From Dermacentor variabilis (Eukaryota; Arthropoda; Arachnida; Ixodida; Ixodidae): DNA of 64,000 nt. A program made the translations under genes and the position numbers. This document shows positions 43,457 through 55,022 of the stretch, one piece after another. Below the pieces are notes generated by a model. That model did not search any database, had not been told where the DNA came from, and saw only the letters and a list, made by a program, of their open reading frames with translations. The stretch is from contig NC_134572.1 in assembly GCF_050947875.1 (NCBI RefSeq), positions 158,617,105-158,681,104 of the forward strand. The letters run 5' to 3'. How positions within the stretch are numbered: the first letter of the stretch is position 1; each line of letters begins with the position of its first letter.

Positions 43457-44346
43457 TGACTCAGGACATTACAATGCAATGTCAAGATGTTCACCCTGCT
43501 TGAATCGTAGTTACCGTCCACCTTCTGCAAGAGCTAGGGTTCAAAGCTGATGGCAGAGTAAAGTAGTCAGGGTTCAAAATTAAGCCTGTAACATTTACAC
43601 TATTGGCGGGAAAAATAATATTGAAAAGATGGCGGCAAAAGAATTCCCAGCCGTAAAACAAATTTACGAGGTGAAGCATAGACAGGCATGATGCTAGATT
43701 TCAATAGATATAGTAAGACCTCAAGCAGGATAGGTGACCATTTGTCGTCGCAGGTTTCAAAGGGGATGCCATTAGAAATCGTCATCATGAAGTGGTACTT
43801 GACGGTCTTGCAGAGGAACCTCTTAAAATAAAAGTGGAAAGGTGGGGGTGGGTCGTCTGCGATATTGGCGGCTGCGATCTCGTCTGTCGCTCGCTTATTT
43901 CTCAAACAATAGAACTCATCCAATGCGGGAGAATGACCAATAAGCCAGCTGTCATAGATCAATTTTCAAGGGGTTGCGGTTGTAGAACAAACTGTACAAT
44001 GGAAAGGAATAATATGTCGAAATATAATATTTGTCAACAGTTAACCGTTATGAATTCAAACTATAGTATATATAAGCCTTTGTGTCATCATCGTTGCGAT
44101 GTCGTTTTCAGGAGTGACGCTGTCGATGCCTTCGATGGCCCTTTTGGCCAATGGCCCCATTCCTGGTGCGTCTTCCACTCTGAATACGCGCGATCTTTCA
44201 ATCATCATCACCATTCATATACGACTCGTTGGGCGGTATGGTTTCAAATACCGCTGGCGGCATGGAATTGCACACAAACGCATCCCCATTTTCCCAAGAA
44301 CTAGTTCTATGCAATGCACACGTCATTCTTGTTCGGTACACCATTA

Positions 44347-44348
<2 letters not shown>
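43457..44348. other. No gene recognised; minus-strand ORF 43600-43962 of unknown nature
   Basis: The 120-codon frame includes PPPPFHFYFKRFLCKTVKYH and FETCDDKWSPILLEVL. Its composition is protein-like, but it resembles no family I know and has no supporting context. Confidence 0.3.
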
Positions 44349-44377
<29 letters not shown>

Positions 44378-44487
44378 TGTATGTATGTATGTATGTATGT
44401 ATGTATGTATGTATGTATGTATGTATGTATGTATGTATGTATGTATGTATGTATGTATGTATGCATGTATGCATGTATGTATGTATT
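44349..44487 (+). repeat. (ATGT)n microsatellite with ATGC variants
   Basis: About 139 bases of ATGT, interrupted near the right end by ATGC units. It lies 157 bases upstream of the Penelope-like element. Confidence 0.97.
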
Positions 44488-44644
44488 ACTTGTTGTGACC
44501 GCTGAACTACATGCACATCTAGACGCCCGCTCTCGGAGTATGTGCCAAAACTGTGCACATATTAAAAGGCGACATTCTTGCGTATCATAGCGTGGTGCTT
44601 AGTGCTTCGAGCTCCAAACTACATACTTATGCCTGTGAGATGAG

Positions 44645-44772
44645 ACGTGTTTACATTTTCTGTATATTATAGTCCGTTGCTTGAAATAGTAAACCAGTTG
44701 TTAGTCTGCGCTCGTGTTGTGTACTTCCTCTCGTCCTTCGTCCGGGTTGCGCTGCCCACCCATAGGAACATG
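44645..44772 (+). repeat. Left pseudo-LTR of the Penelope-like element
   Basis: ACGTGTTTACATTTTCTGTA at the start, ending AGGAACATG. The right copy (47182-47309) differs at only a few sites. The last three bases are the ATG used as the ORF start. Confidence 0.92.
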
Positions 44773-47169
44773 TTCAATCACCAACTCGCCCAGCTTGCCG
44801 TCTTAATTCAGTGTATTTCTTCTTCAAGGGCTACTTTTCCTATCTTTAACCAAGTCCTTCATGACCCGGCCTACTTGGCCGCAACAATAGCTGTGTGTGA
44901 GTGCCGTGCAAGGGTGGCGTCTTGGCATCTTCGCCATGGTACGTGTCCAGAAGAAGTCATGGCTCTATGCAGAATTTTCCGCCCCTCGGTTGGCCACACC
45001 AGAAGGATTTGCAAAATCTTGCGGTCCGAATGGATGAGCCAGGCCAGGTTGCTGAGAGACTGCCTCAAGTCCGTGTGCGGTTTTATGAAAGGAAGACAAC
45101 GAGAGTGCTGTCGATACAACGAGTGGTCTAGGTCAAGCCAGTCTTCGCTGGAATTCCTCTGGAACAACGTCCGGCGCAACCTACCCCCCAGGGAGAAGAA
45201 ACCGAAGCCCACGACCAAAGTGCTGAACCTAACCGATATCGCCGTTCCAGATAAGCACATGAACATACTTGAATTAGGCCCAAAGTTCTGCCTAGAGCCG
45301 TGCCTAGACTCTGTCAATAAGATAGCCACCGTTAGATCAGTGTCTAAACATGTAGAAGAAGATGAAAAATTCAGGTGCATTTCTGAGTGCGTTGACGTGT
45401 TAGTCAGACATCAAGGAAACCAGAATGGCAGAGCGCGGAAAATTCAACCCCTTGTGCGATTTTTAAGGGAAAACGAAGTGAAAGTACTGACCGCTGATAA
45501 AGAAGGGTACTTCGTCCTCCTAACGGAGGGGCAGTTTTCTGAGAAAGCCTCAGCCGCTTTAACAAAGAACTTCAAGAAGGTGCACGTTCAACCTAAGAAA
45601 GTCAAAGATCAAGCAAAGAAATTGTTGCTAGAATTTAACCTTGAGCGTCTATCTGGTGCAGTGAACAAAAGTCAGGGGTTGAACCTTGAGGTGTTCTTTA
45701 CGATAAAAACACATAAACCCGACCAACCTGTACGAACAATTGTGTCTGAAAGAAACACATGGCAACACGTAGTTTCTGGTTATCTTCAGAAGAACCTAAC
45801 AGGGCTCCAGGTAGAAGACCCATTCAAAGTAAAAAACTCGGAAGGTGTCATTAGGTATTTACGAGAAGAGGTGTATCCAGCATGCACAGCGTTCAGCATC
45901 GACGTCACAGATTTATACTATTCCCTTCCTAGAAATCAGCTGATCAAGACAATCAAAGATTGCATTATGGAAAACGACGAGTTCAAGTTTATAAATGACA
46001 GTGGCGTCCCGGTTGAGTCTTTTCTCGAACTCTTGGTTTTCTATTCAAATTCCACGTTCGTTATCTGGGATGTTCAAATAATTATTCAGAAGCGGGGGGT
46101 CTGCATCGGCTCTCAGGTCGCACCCATTCTTAGCGAGATCTTTCTCGGCACTGTTGACCGGGCACTCGAGAGCGTCTTGGCAGGAACTTTGATCGAGTGC
46201 TTCAGGTTCGTTGACGACTACCTGGTAGTTATCCGCTCCCAAAACAGTTCCAAAATTATTGGAGATATTCTCGCCGCTTTTGATAAAGAAGGAATGGGTC
46301 TCAGATTTACTCATGAACTACCCAGTCATAATGAAATTCAATTTTTGGATTTGCAGTTAAGATTAACAGCGCAACATATTTGTTGGCATTATAACCCCAG
46401 GACTAGCAAACCAATTCTAAACTACGCCTCGGCACACTCAAAACTTGTGAAAAGAGGAATTGCTATGACGTGTTTGGGTTCCGCACTTAGAAAGTCATGC
46501 CACCACCTCGCCAATATTAGCCTTTCGCAACAACTCAATCGTCTAGAGAAGGCCGGTTTTCCTAAATCGATTATTGTGTCAATATGTGGAGGGCTAGTGA
46601 AGAAAATAAAGAAAGGGGATGCACCCCAAAGACAGATCGAAAAAGTTAAAAAGTACGCAGTCATCCCTTATGTACATCAGATTGGGCATGGGTTAAAAAA
46701 AACAGCCATGAAATATGGTGTTCAAGTCATCTTTTCAGCAAAGAACTCCTTAAACAAGATTTGCAATCTTGTCAATAGACCTAAACAGGCGTACAAAGCT
46801 ACATGCCGCGTCAAACACTCGGGGCAGCTTGTAGCATGCTCGGTGGGAGTGGTCTACGTCATCCCACTTTCGTGCCGCAAAATGTACTTTGGGCAGACGG
46901 GACGCTGCCTTAACATCCGCCTTATGGAGCACCAAGGTGCGATCATGAATGAAACGGGTTCGAATCTGGCCGCGCATTGTAGAGTTTGCTCATGCAAACC
47001 CATGTTTGAACAAACGGAAATACTGTATAAAAATATGCATTAAACTAACCGCGAGATTATAGAGGCCTACTTCATGCCTGTGAACTCAGGCGCATGCGTC
47101 AGCCAGCCTTCTATCAGTCTACAGGATAAAGAAGCTGATTTTTTGAATGGCAAGATAACACCCTTGTAA
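44770..47169 (+). pseudogene. Penelope RT with GIY-YIG endonuclease, one in-frame stop
   Basis: I chose the ATG at 44770; frames from 44647 start at GTG. The RT lies at about residues 270-600: FTIKTHKPDQPVRTIVS, FSIDVTDLYYSLPR, GVCIGSQVAPILSEIFLG and the catalytic FRFVDDYLVVI (F480-V-D482-D483). The C-terminal endonuclease has GVVYVIP (from G693), CRKMYFGQTGR (Y706-F-G), RLMEH and HCRVCSCKP. A TAA at 47041 (codon 758) interrupts it. The same frame continues NREIIEAYFMPV, with the expected conserved Glu, to a natural stop at 47167-47169, about 799 codons. The enzyme would prime reverse transcription at a nicked target. The single nonsense change is the only damage I see; whether truncation abolishes endonuclease activity is inference. 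Confidence 0.92.
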
Positions 47170-47181
47170 ACATCATTTTAC

Positions 47182-47309
47182 ACGTGTTTGCACTTCCTGT
47201 ATATTATAGTCCGTTGCTTGAAATAATAAACCAGTTGTTAGTCTGCGCTCGTGTTGTGTACTTCCTCTCGTCCTTCGTCCGGGTTGCGCTGCCCACCCAT
47301 AGGAACATG
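47182..47309 (+). repeat. Right pseudo-LTR of the Penelope-like element
   Basis: Direct copy of 44645-44772, starting 12 bases after the natural ORF stop and ending at AGGAACATG. The sequence then diverges. Confidence 0.92.
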
Positions 47310-47572
47310 GTCATAACTATGTGCGCCAAAGAAATAACTAGCTTCTTTAAACGAACGCTTCCATTTCTTTCACATATCAACCAGCTCCTACTTTTATGGC
47401 TTCTTTACTAGCTCCTAGAATAGCTTTTCAATTCGTTCCCGGATTTCGTTTATTGCCCCAGCACAAACAGAGCCCAAAAGGGTGGTTCGTTCTAACAATT
47501 CTTTGTTCGGCAAGGTCGTGGCGTGACCCATCATCGTTATCGCCACGTAGTCGTCTTTGTTATCGTGCCGGC
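47310..47572. other. No gene recognised
   Basis: Short DNA between the Penelope-like element and the SINE, with nothing identifiable. Confidence 0.5.
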
Positions 47573-47582
47573 AACGTTACAT

Positions 47583-47825
47583 CGTTGACTCGCCGTGGTT
47601 GCTCAGGCTATGGTGTTAGGCCGCTGAGCACGAGGTCGCTGGATCGAATCCCGGCCATGGCGGCCACATTTCGATGGAGGCGAAATGCGAAAACACCTGT
47701 GTACTTAGATTTAGGTGCACGTTGAAGATCCCCAGGTGGTCGAAATTTCCGGAGTCCTCCACTACGGCGTGCCTCATAATCAGAAAGTGATTTTGGCACG
47801 TTAAACCCCATAATTCAATTTTTTT
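47583..47825 (+). mobile_element. Ruka-like tRNA-derived SINE
   Basis: It has a tRNA-like head with a B box (GGATCGAATCCC at about 47641), then GGCGGCCACATTTCGATGGA, GAAGATCCCCAGGTGGTCGA, AATTTCCGGAG and CACTACGG, and ends GGCACGTTAAACCCC plus a short A/T tail. This is the body I associate with the Ruka SINE family of ixodid ticks. It is flanked by a 10-bp direct repeat, AACGTTACAT, at 47573-47582 and 47826-47835, as expected for LINE-mediated insertion. Confidence 0.85.
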
Positions 47826-47835
47826 AACGTTACAT

Positions 47836-48820
47836 TGCTGTCGTCGTTATTCTACGTCATCGCGTTCTCATTGCTGTATACAATTGCCGTAGTGTTTACA
47901 AGGCTGCAGTAGCCCTGGTATGCAGAGGTTGTATGATGCGGACGTACAACTACTGCTGGCGCAGAAAATGGTTCCGCAGGAATCGCTTAAGTATGCTGTT
48001 TCTTTATTTCTTTTGCCAAGTAATAAAGGAAAGCGACCTACTGTTGACTGTCGAAAAATGGACGAATTCCTGGTGTTTTCATCAAATTAAAATTAAACTA
48101 ACAAAGTGACAGCGCAACGGTAAGGCAACTTATAAAGGAATGCCATTTGCGAGAACTCAGCGCATAACCAACGTTATCGCCATCTCACTTGGTCTAGAGC
48201 AAGTCACAAGAAACGTTAATTTGAATACGCCATGCGTTGCCCTTCCTGGTTGCTAAGCAGCGTACACCATTTAATAAAATTATCTGCTGCGAAAGCGCAG
48301 CTTTACAGGTACACTGGCATAAATTTTGAAAATTATTTGCGCATGTTGCAGATGTCAATCACAATATGCTGTAACGACTAAGGTGCTCAGATATTAATTT
48401 ATTCGTTAGTACAATCCATTCTTACGAGTCTAGTACCTGGAAACCTGTTCTCTGCGAATTAAAAGGATCGTCAATGTGCTCGAAGCAGGAGACTAGCCAC
48501 AAAATCTTGGAGGCTTACTTGGTAGACTACGCGTCGCCTTCATCTCGGGAGCATTTTCTTTAGTAGCTGCTGCTCTTTGTCAAAGAAACAAACATTTTGT
48601 CTCTCGCTTCAGGGCATAGGGGCACAAGAACATGAACATTTATCACACGTAGGTAAAAGAAACAGCATGGCTAGTGGCTCCATTGAAGCTACAGTGCAAG
48701 CTGCTGATGCTGCGGCATCCTTCATTTTCAGCCGTCTATCTAGACCATGGGGAAAACCGCGTAGAAGCAAAGCAAAAGGATAAGAAGGATAGAACAAAAT
48801 AAAATTAAATAAACAAATTG
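47836..48820. other. No gene recognised
   Basis: Contains no repeat or domain that I recognise. Confidence 0.5.
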
Positions 48821-49420
48821 GGAGCCAGGAAATGGGGGAGGGGGGGGGTGCGAGTAAGATACTCCCAGTGCCTGTCGGTGAGTGATTTGCGCGCGTCTGG
48901 CCGAGGCGACCGTGGTGCCTCATTCCCCTCCTCCCTCCCCCCATCGCCTCCCCCCTCCCCTCAGGCATTCGCTGTTCTCAGGTCTCTGGGCGTCGTCTAT
49001 CGCGCCGGCAAGTTATCACCGGCTTCCTCGGAGCGGCGGCGGTGGTGGCGGCGCGTGGTGTGGAGGAGACTAGTCCGCTGTGAAATGGTTCTCGCCGGCG
49101 GTCGTTACGGGGAGTGGCCGAGGAGAAATGATGTCGTGTCCCTAAGTGCCGGCCAAACGGCCGCCGCGTCGCCTGTCCCCTCCGAGCGCTTCCTTGCACT
49201 CTCCTCCCGCGTCTTCGTTCGCCTGTTCTCGCCGAGTTGCGTGCACCGAAAACAAACGAGACACCAGCAGTCCCTAGCGGCCGCGGTGGGGACTAATGAG
49301 GTGGAACGCACTCACCTGCCAACGCCGAGTCCCGGCCTGCGTGTTAACAAACCATATGCTCTACAAGCAGTGCTTGGGAATTCCGGGCTTAATTCTCTCT
49401 CCCTCCTCTTCTAAGCGCAC
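48820..49420. other. GC-rich, CpG-rich segment
   Basis: A G9 run at 48841, CCTCCCCC runs, and many CG pairs, with a 198-codon frame at 48818-49414 that has low-complexity Ser/Pro/Arg content. Possible promoter-type DNA; no protein similarity. Confidence 0.3.
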
Positions 49421-49529
49421 GTTATTGAGGAACACGCATGTTTTCCTGCGAGGGGGAAAAAAAACAAGCTAAACATGCCACAGCGCATGCACACGTGGTA
49501 CTGATTTCCAAAACGTACCGAGACTGATT

Positions 49530-50100
49530 GTTCACTGGCCGTGACAGCTCAGTCGCTATGGCCTTGCGCAGCTGAGCCTTGGATCGCAGGTTTATTCTCG
49601 GCCGTTGCGGCGGCTATTCGATGTTGACGAAATTTTTTTTTATCAGTTTATTTACCCAGAGGCACATCGAGACATTACATAAGGCGCGTGGCGGGGGGAG
49701 GGAGGGGACAATAAATGCAAAAAAGCGATGCAACATATCAATACAGTTATCCCATAACATAGTAAGCAATATCTGATGTACTTTAAACAAAATTATGCAT
49801 ATAAATACGCTCAAGCCACGTGCCCCGTTGTAAGTACAAGGAAATAAATGCAGATGACTATCCAATAATTCAGTGCAGCGTATCACGTGGGAGACATATC
49901 TTACGGCTGTGGTTAGTAAATTATTATTGCCAAAGAACTCTTGTAAGTTTGTCCACAAATGCGTCATGGTCGTTAATAGAGGCGTCAGCGTTCTGCAAGA
50001 AAGGTCTCTCTATCTTATTTCGGGTGAATGTTAAAGAACCCTAGGTGGTCAAATATTCCAGAGTTTTCTGATACGGTTTCCCTAATAACTAATTATAACT
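49530..50100 (+). mobile_element. Second Ruka-like SINE, split by an insertion
   Basis: The left half, 49530-49631, has GGCCGTGACAGCTCAGTCGC and a diverged B box, then CGGCGGCTATTCGATGTTGA. The right half resumes at about 50012: GGTGAATGTTAAAGAACCCT, AGGTGGTCAAATATTCCAGA. Together they make one diverged SINE that lacks only about 20 central bases. Confidence 0.75.
49632..50011 (-). mobile_element. LINE 3' end inserted in the SINE
   Basis: The minus strand ends CTCTGGGTAAATAAACTGAT followed by an A run (the T run at 49632-49640), a poly(A)-tailed 5'-truncated insertion. Upstream it reads NADASINDHDAFVDKL, possibly the end of a LINE-encoded protein. No clear target duplication. Confidence 0.6.
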
Positions 50101-50660
50101 TATAATGAAATGTCATAATTTATAATAATAATTTGAGGAATGGATAGATGGTACTGGCGTATTATAAAGTACAAGCAATCTATTCCACGCCCATCTGAGC
50201 GATAATGGCATAAGAATGCTGCAGTTTCATCCGAAGGTCAAATCAATGATTGCGATAGCAAATTATTAGACTGCTATACGAAGGAAGGTCCGTAGTTTTG
50301 TCGGCCGTATATATTGCACTAAGCATTCGCTTACTAACTAAATTAAACGTGGCGTCAGGCATGAACCGGCAAACAAGGAGCGCTCTCACTCGAGGATCCT
50401 GGGCAACAGTGCGCGCACGAAGCCACAACCCATCTCGGCTTGCGTAGCTTTGAACGCGCCGCAAATTAACTCCGAGATAGGTGCTCGCGGTTCCGTTCAG
50501 CCGCCGCTACGGCCGCGCACTTACCTGCCTGCCTAGGCGAGCGGGGAGGCGGAAATGACGGGTGCGGAAAAAACTGAGTCACCTGAGTCACCTAATTATC
50601 CTTCGGCGATTTAAATGCGAAACTATTAGGACTTGTGGAAGTTATCGGGTTAAATTAACA
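50101..50660. other. No gene recognised
   Basis: Nothing identifiable on either strand. Confidence 0.5.
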
Positions 50661-50800
50661 CTCCACGTGAATCCACCTTAATCCACCTTCGTCCAACTTG
50701 TACAACCCATTAATTCACCTTTTCCCAATTTAATCCACTTTAATCCACCTTAATCCGCCGTACTCAGATTTGTAACAGCTTTAATCCACCTTAATGCAAT
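50661..50800 (+). repeat. Degenerate TTAATCCACC minisatellite
   Basis: The 10-11-bp unit TTAATCCACC(T) recurs about eight times with variants such as TTCGTCCAACT and TTAATTCACCT. Confidence 0.8.
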
Positions 50801-51370
50801 TTTGGGAATGGGCCACGGTGTGCGTTTGAGTCGTGACTGTTGCACGTGGCATTTAGCAGCGCGAGCCGCAACAGGTCCAGCGCCCGGAACGTGACGTCAT
50901 CACTTGGTCACGTTGGTTTTCTTGCTATCAGATATTGACGCCTGACGCTCGCCTGATTTGCCACTTCATGGGATGTTAAGGCTTTCGCCTTACAAAGACG
51001 TGAGCGGCAACACTGGGCAAGCAGTGACGCCATCACGCCACCTTCCTCCTCGCCTCACCCTCTGACGCTTACTCCATCGCACCCACAGCAAACGGAGCCG
51101 CGGGGCATGATGAGATCTTATTGCACATGGACTTTATATGTGACATCACAGTGACGGCGACGCTGACGGGGAAAAGTTCGCCTGGAGTTTCCCTACAATT
51201 ACCATCTCGGGAAAAAAAAAACTATAGGTTTCATAATTGGCCGTCACACTGACCGAGATGAAATCTTTTGTGGTAGAATATGCCTGTTTGAGTTTGGTAA
51301 GAAATTCTTTTTGCCGAAGCAACGTCGGACGCCGGACACAGCGCCCTTAACGCTGTCGCGTTAAAATCAC
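50801..51370. repeat. Interspersed repeat candidate with terminal hairpin
   Basis: It contains an AAGGCTTTCGCCTT stem at about 50979 and ends with TTAACGC-TGTC-GCGTTAA at 51347-51364. I recall very similar TTAACGCT.TCGCGTTAA ends in tick sequences, but neither boundary is proven here. No ORF. Confidence 0.45.
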
Positions 51371-52204
51371 GCTGGCTGCCTACGCGTTCTTATAAAGGGT
51401 TCCGCCTCATTCGCAATATCGGCAGCAGGCACAGTGTGGATTACCGCAAAACCCACTTATTAAGTTATTCAATGCATTTCGCCTTACCCCACTGGACTGA
51501 CAGTGACCACTGGAGTGATAGACCTCTGTGCTGCTCTTGAAATCGTTATTCAAGAATTGTCACAGTCGTGGTCTCGCTTCTGTGAACTTCTCTGCATTGT
51601 GTGGTGACGCATTTTCATTCTACATCTGATGCAGGCTATCCCAACTAACGTTAGCCAAGCTCTTGAAAAAAAATAAGATATAGAATATACGTGGACGCAA
51701 CCAATGGCATTCTGTCAGCAATGACGTAACGCACCTGGAGGGCTATTTGTTTTCATAATGTAACTATCGACAACTAGATTGGATTAATTAACGAAACTTT
51801 TAATTACTGAAATGAGGGCGCCAAATTTGATAGAGAATGAAGAATAATGTCTTACGAAACCCTCTTCAGTTGTTTTGAGTATGCTGTGTCTCGCGTAATT
51901 ATGTTTTTCTTCGCGTTATAAAGAAAACGCGCGAAATAGGAAAACAACGCCGCGCGATTACGCCTCCTCGCCCCGCGACACTACAGCGGTTCGGAAAAAT
52001 TAACTCGGCTCAATGCCTGGCTCGGCGACCACGTGAATGGGGGCGAGGCATCGCCATTCGTCACCGTGAACTGCGAGTTGCCTTTACCGCGTGAATCGCG
52101 AAGCCGATGAATACATTGCGCAGCGCCACTGTGTGGGAGGATGACAAAGGTACTGAGCGGAGTTCATTCTTTCTAGAAACGCCTAGGACCGCGGGTGTCC
52201 ATAT
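51371..52204. other. No gene recognised
   Basis: AT-rich part at 51650-51960 that may be another interspersed repeat; no ends or domains are visible. Confidence 0.45.
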
Positions 52205-52338
52205 TGTTGAAGGAAGAATGCAGGCCCACGAGTGTAAAATAATGTATATTTATAACTGAGGTTAATGGCGTTCAGGCAACTGCCAGACTTCGTCTTCTTC
52301 TAGTCCAATCCAACTTCTTCCTTCTCTTCACCGTAACA
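52205..52338 (-). repeat. 3' LTR
   Basis: On the minus strand it runs from TGTTACGGTGAAGAG to CTTCCTTCAACA, the TG...CA ends typical of LTRs. It is preceded on that strand by the purine-rich GGGAGGGTGA. It includes TATATACATTATTTTACACT-like AT-rich DNA. Confidence 0.93.
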
Positions 52339-52394
52339 TCACCCTCCCGGCGGAGTAGCTCCGTCCCGGTGCAAGTTATAGAGCCTCACTTAAT

Positions 52395-53693
52395 GGGGGG
52401 ACATAGGGCTTCAGCCTGGCGACGTGAACAACATCGCTGCTGACGTTGGGAGGCACTGAAGGCTGACCGACTGGGGCGATCTCGTATGTCACGTCGGACA
52501 GTTGGTGTAAGATCTGGTACGGACCAGAATAACGGGAAAGTAGTTTTTCCGACAAGCCGACGCGACTTCAAGGCGTCCAGAGAAGGACAAGGGAACCAGG
52601 TGAAAAATGGGAGTCTCGGTGCCGAAGGTCGTAGCGTCGCGTTTGAGACGCTTGCGAGACTGTGAGGCGATGACGGGCATCGCGAGCGTAACCAGTGCTA
52701 GGTGATTGTGCTAGGTGGGGCAGCGGCTGTACAACAGGTAAAATGGTGAAAATCCGGCAGCGTCGTGACGCGACGAGTTGTATGCGAAAGTGATGTATGG
52801 TAAAGCGACGACCCAGTCGCGGTGATCGTCGGAAACGTACATGGCCAGCATTTCGGTTAGCGTGCGGTTGAGTCGCTCGGTGAGGCCGTTCGTTTGAGGG
52901 TGGTACGCGGCAGCAATCTGGTGTTCTGTAGAACAGGAGCGGAGCAGACCATCGACGACCTTCGATGAAAAGTAGCGGCCGCGACCCGTCAGCAACTGGT
53001 GAGGGGCGCCGTGGTGAAGGATGACGTCGTATAGTAAGAAGTCGGCGACATGTAGCGCAGCTGATTGGTAGCGCTCGTGCGATGGCATATCTCGTGGCAT
53101 AATTGGTTGCCACAGCAATCCATTTGTTTCCTTTCAAGGAAATTGGAAAGGGGCCAAGGAGGTCCAGGCCCACACGGAAGAAGGGCTCTGTAGAGATATC
53201 AATTGGTTGCAGCAAACCAGCGGGAGGCATAGCAGGCGTCTCCCGGCGTTGACGCAGGTCGCAAGAAGCGACATAACGGCGCACAAAGCGATAAATGCCG
53301 AGCCAGAAGAAGCGTCGCCGCAGGCGATCTTATGTACGAGTGATGCCCAGATGTCCAGCAGTAGGAGCGTCGTGAAGTTGCTGGAGCACGGCTAGTCGAA
53401 GGTGCTTGGGAACGACTGAGAAGGAGCTCCGGGCCGTAAGGACGAACGCTACGACGGTATAAAGTTCCACCGCGCAAGGTGAACATCCAGAGGGACGGGT
53501 CATTGGGCGAGGAGCTTAGGCGTTCCATAAGGGCTCGAAAAACAGGATATTTGCGCTGCTCGTCTCCAATATGGAAGAAGCCGGAGAGGGATAGAACACT
53601 GATGTCCGAGTCTGCATCGGTATCGTCCGGTTGATCCACGGGATTGCGGGACAGGCAGTCAGCGTCTTTATGCAGGCGCCTTGACTTATACAT
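52395..53693 (-). pseudogene. Integrase region of pol
   Basis: After the RNase H end (DADCLSRNP) come a spacer and the zinc-binding region (YVASCDLRQRRE). The core has RVGLDLLGPFPISLKGNKWI (first catalytic Asp), LLTGRGRYFSSKVV, where the second catalytic Asp is Gly (52985-52987), and HPQTNGLTERLNRTL (catalytic Glu). The C-terminal GPY/F-like module is SGPYQILHQLSDVTYEI, then HVARLKPYVPP. Several frame changes. It would insert the cDNA into the genome; the Asp-to-Gly change alone should inactivate it. Confidence 0.88.
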
Positions 53694-53711
53694 AATAGAA
53701 GATGTATATTC

Positions 53712-54958
53712 TTACAGACGCAAGGCCCGACGTGCAAGTCGTCCAGTTGGGTCCTTCAAAGAGGAGAGCCAGCAGAGGGTGTGATGATCGGTTACGACGC
53801 AGAAGCTCCGACCGAGAAGGTACGGCCGAAATTTCTGGACCACCCATACTAGCGCGAGACATTCTCTCTCAGTAATGGAGCAATTTCGCTCGGACGCGGG
53901 TAGAAGGCGGCAAGCGTAAGCGATGACACGGTCTTGGCCCTGTTGACGCTGAGCGAGGACAGCGCCGATGCCATGACCACTCTCGTCAGTTCGTACTTCA
54001 GGGGGCGCAGAAGGGTCAAAGTGTGACAGAATTGGGGAAGTTGTAAGCCGCTCAATCAGGGTAGAGAATGCTTTCTCCTGAGGTGGTCCCCAAGAGAAAG
54101 AGACGTCTTTCTTAAGAAGGTCAGTGAGAGGGTGAGCGATGTCGGCAAAATTTTTCACAAATCGCCGGAAATAAGAGCATAAGCCCCGAAAACTACGGAC
54201 ATCGTTTGTTGAACAAGGTAGAGGAAAATTGCGCACGGCGTGAACTTTCTGGGGATCAGGTTGGATTCCGGCGGCGTTTACGAGATGGCCAAGCATGTTA
54301 ATTTCACGGTGACCGAAATGGCACTTGGAGTAGTTTAGCTGAAGGCCAGCCCTGCGAAACACGGAGAGTATGGTTGTGAGGCGCGCAGATGGCTCTCAAA
54401 GTTCGGCGGAAACGCAATCACGCCGTCGAGGTAACAGAGGCATGTAGACCACTTCAAGCCGCGCAAGAGAGAGTGCACCATGCGCTCGAATGTAGCTGGC
54501 GCATTGCATAATCCAAAGGGCATGACTTTAAATTGGTACAGAGCGTCCGATGTGACGAAGGCGGTTTTCTCGCGGTCCATCTTATCGACGCTAATCTGCC
54601 AATAGCCGGAGCGGAGGACAATTGATGAAAAATATTGGGATCCGTGAAGGCAGTCAAAAGCGTCATCAATGCGAGGCAGCTAGGGGATAAACATCCTTAT
54701 TGTTATCTGGTTTAGGTGACGGTAGTCAACGCAGAAGCGCCACGAGTTGTCTTTTTTCTTTACTAAGACAACCGGTGACGCCCACGGGCTACTGGAAGGT
54801 TCAATGATGTCCTTGTCCATCATCCTTTCTACCTCTTTCTGTATAATGGCCCTTTCTGTTGCGGAGACATGATATGGCCGCCTATGAATGGGGCTGGCGT
54901 CACCGGTATTTATGCGATGCGTGACAACAGATGTCTGGCCAAGTGGACGGTCGTCCAA
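53712..54958 (-). pseudogene. RT and RNase H region of pol
   Basis: RT: PIHRRPYHVSATERAIIQKE, IIEPSSSPWASPVVLVKKKD, FCVDYRHLNQIT, FKVMPFGLCNAPATFERM and CYLDGVIAF, where the second Asp of YLDD is Gly (GGC, near 54424). The connection and RNase H follow: [64 protein letters not shown] and [12 protein letters not shown] frameshift or deletion lies between 54580 and 54680. The RNase H acidic residues seem kept; the RT active site is lost. Confidence 0.9.
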
Positions 54959-55022
54959 ATCAAAGATGTCCCGATAAGATGACAGGGGGTGGCGAAGAGC
55001 CTCTGCTTGCCCGGAAGGAAGG

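Larger units (their letters stand above)
44645..47309 (+). mobile_element. Penelope-like element with flanking direct repeats
   Basis: A 2,665-bp unit bounded by 128-bp direct repeats (44645-44772 and 47182-47309) that differ at about four positions. Between them is one long ORF with Penelope-type RT and a C-terminal GIY-YIG endonuclease. Direct flanking repeats (pseudo-LTRs) in a partly tandem arrangement are characteristic of Penelope-like elements. The near identity of the repeats suggests a fairly recent insertion or duplication. Confidence 0.92.

Noticed and set aside
44314..44590. Frames with Met-Tyr-Val-Cys repeats (and His-Thr-Tyr-Ile on the other strand)
   Set aside because: Translations of the (ATGT)n microsatellite.
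44647..44769. Upstream extension of the Penelope ORF into the direct repeat
   Set aside because: The first codon is GTG, and the reading lies in the repeat; the first ATG is 44770. I start the gene there.
47592..47660. Functional tRNA gene
   Set aside because: The tRNA-like head has no complete acceptor stem or cloverleaf and continues into the SINE body.
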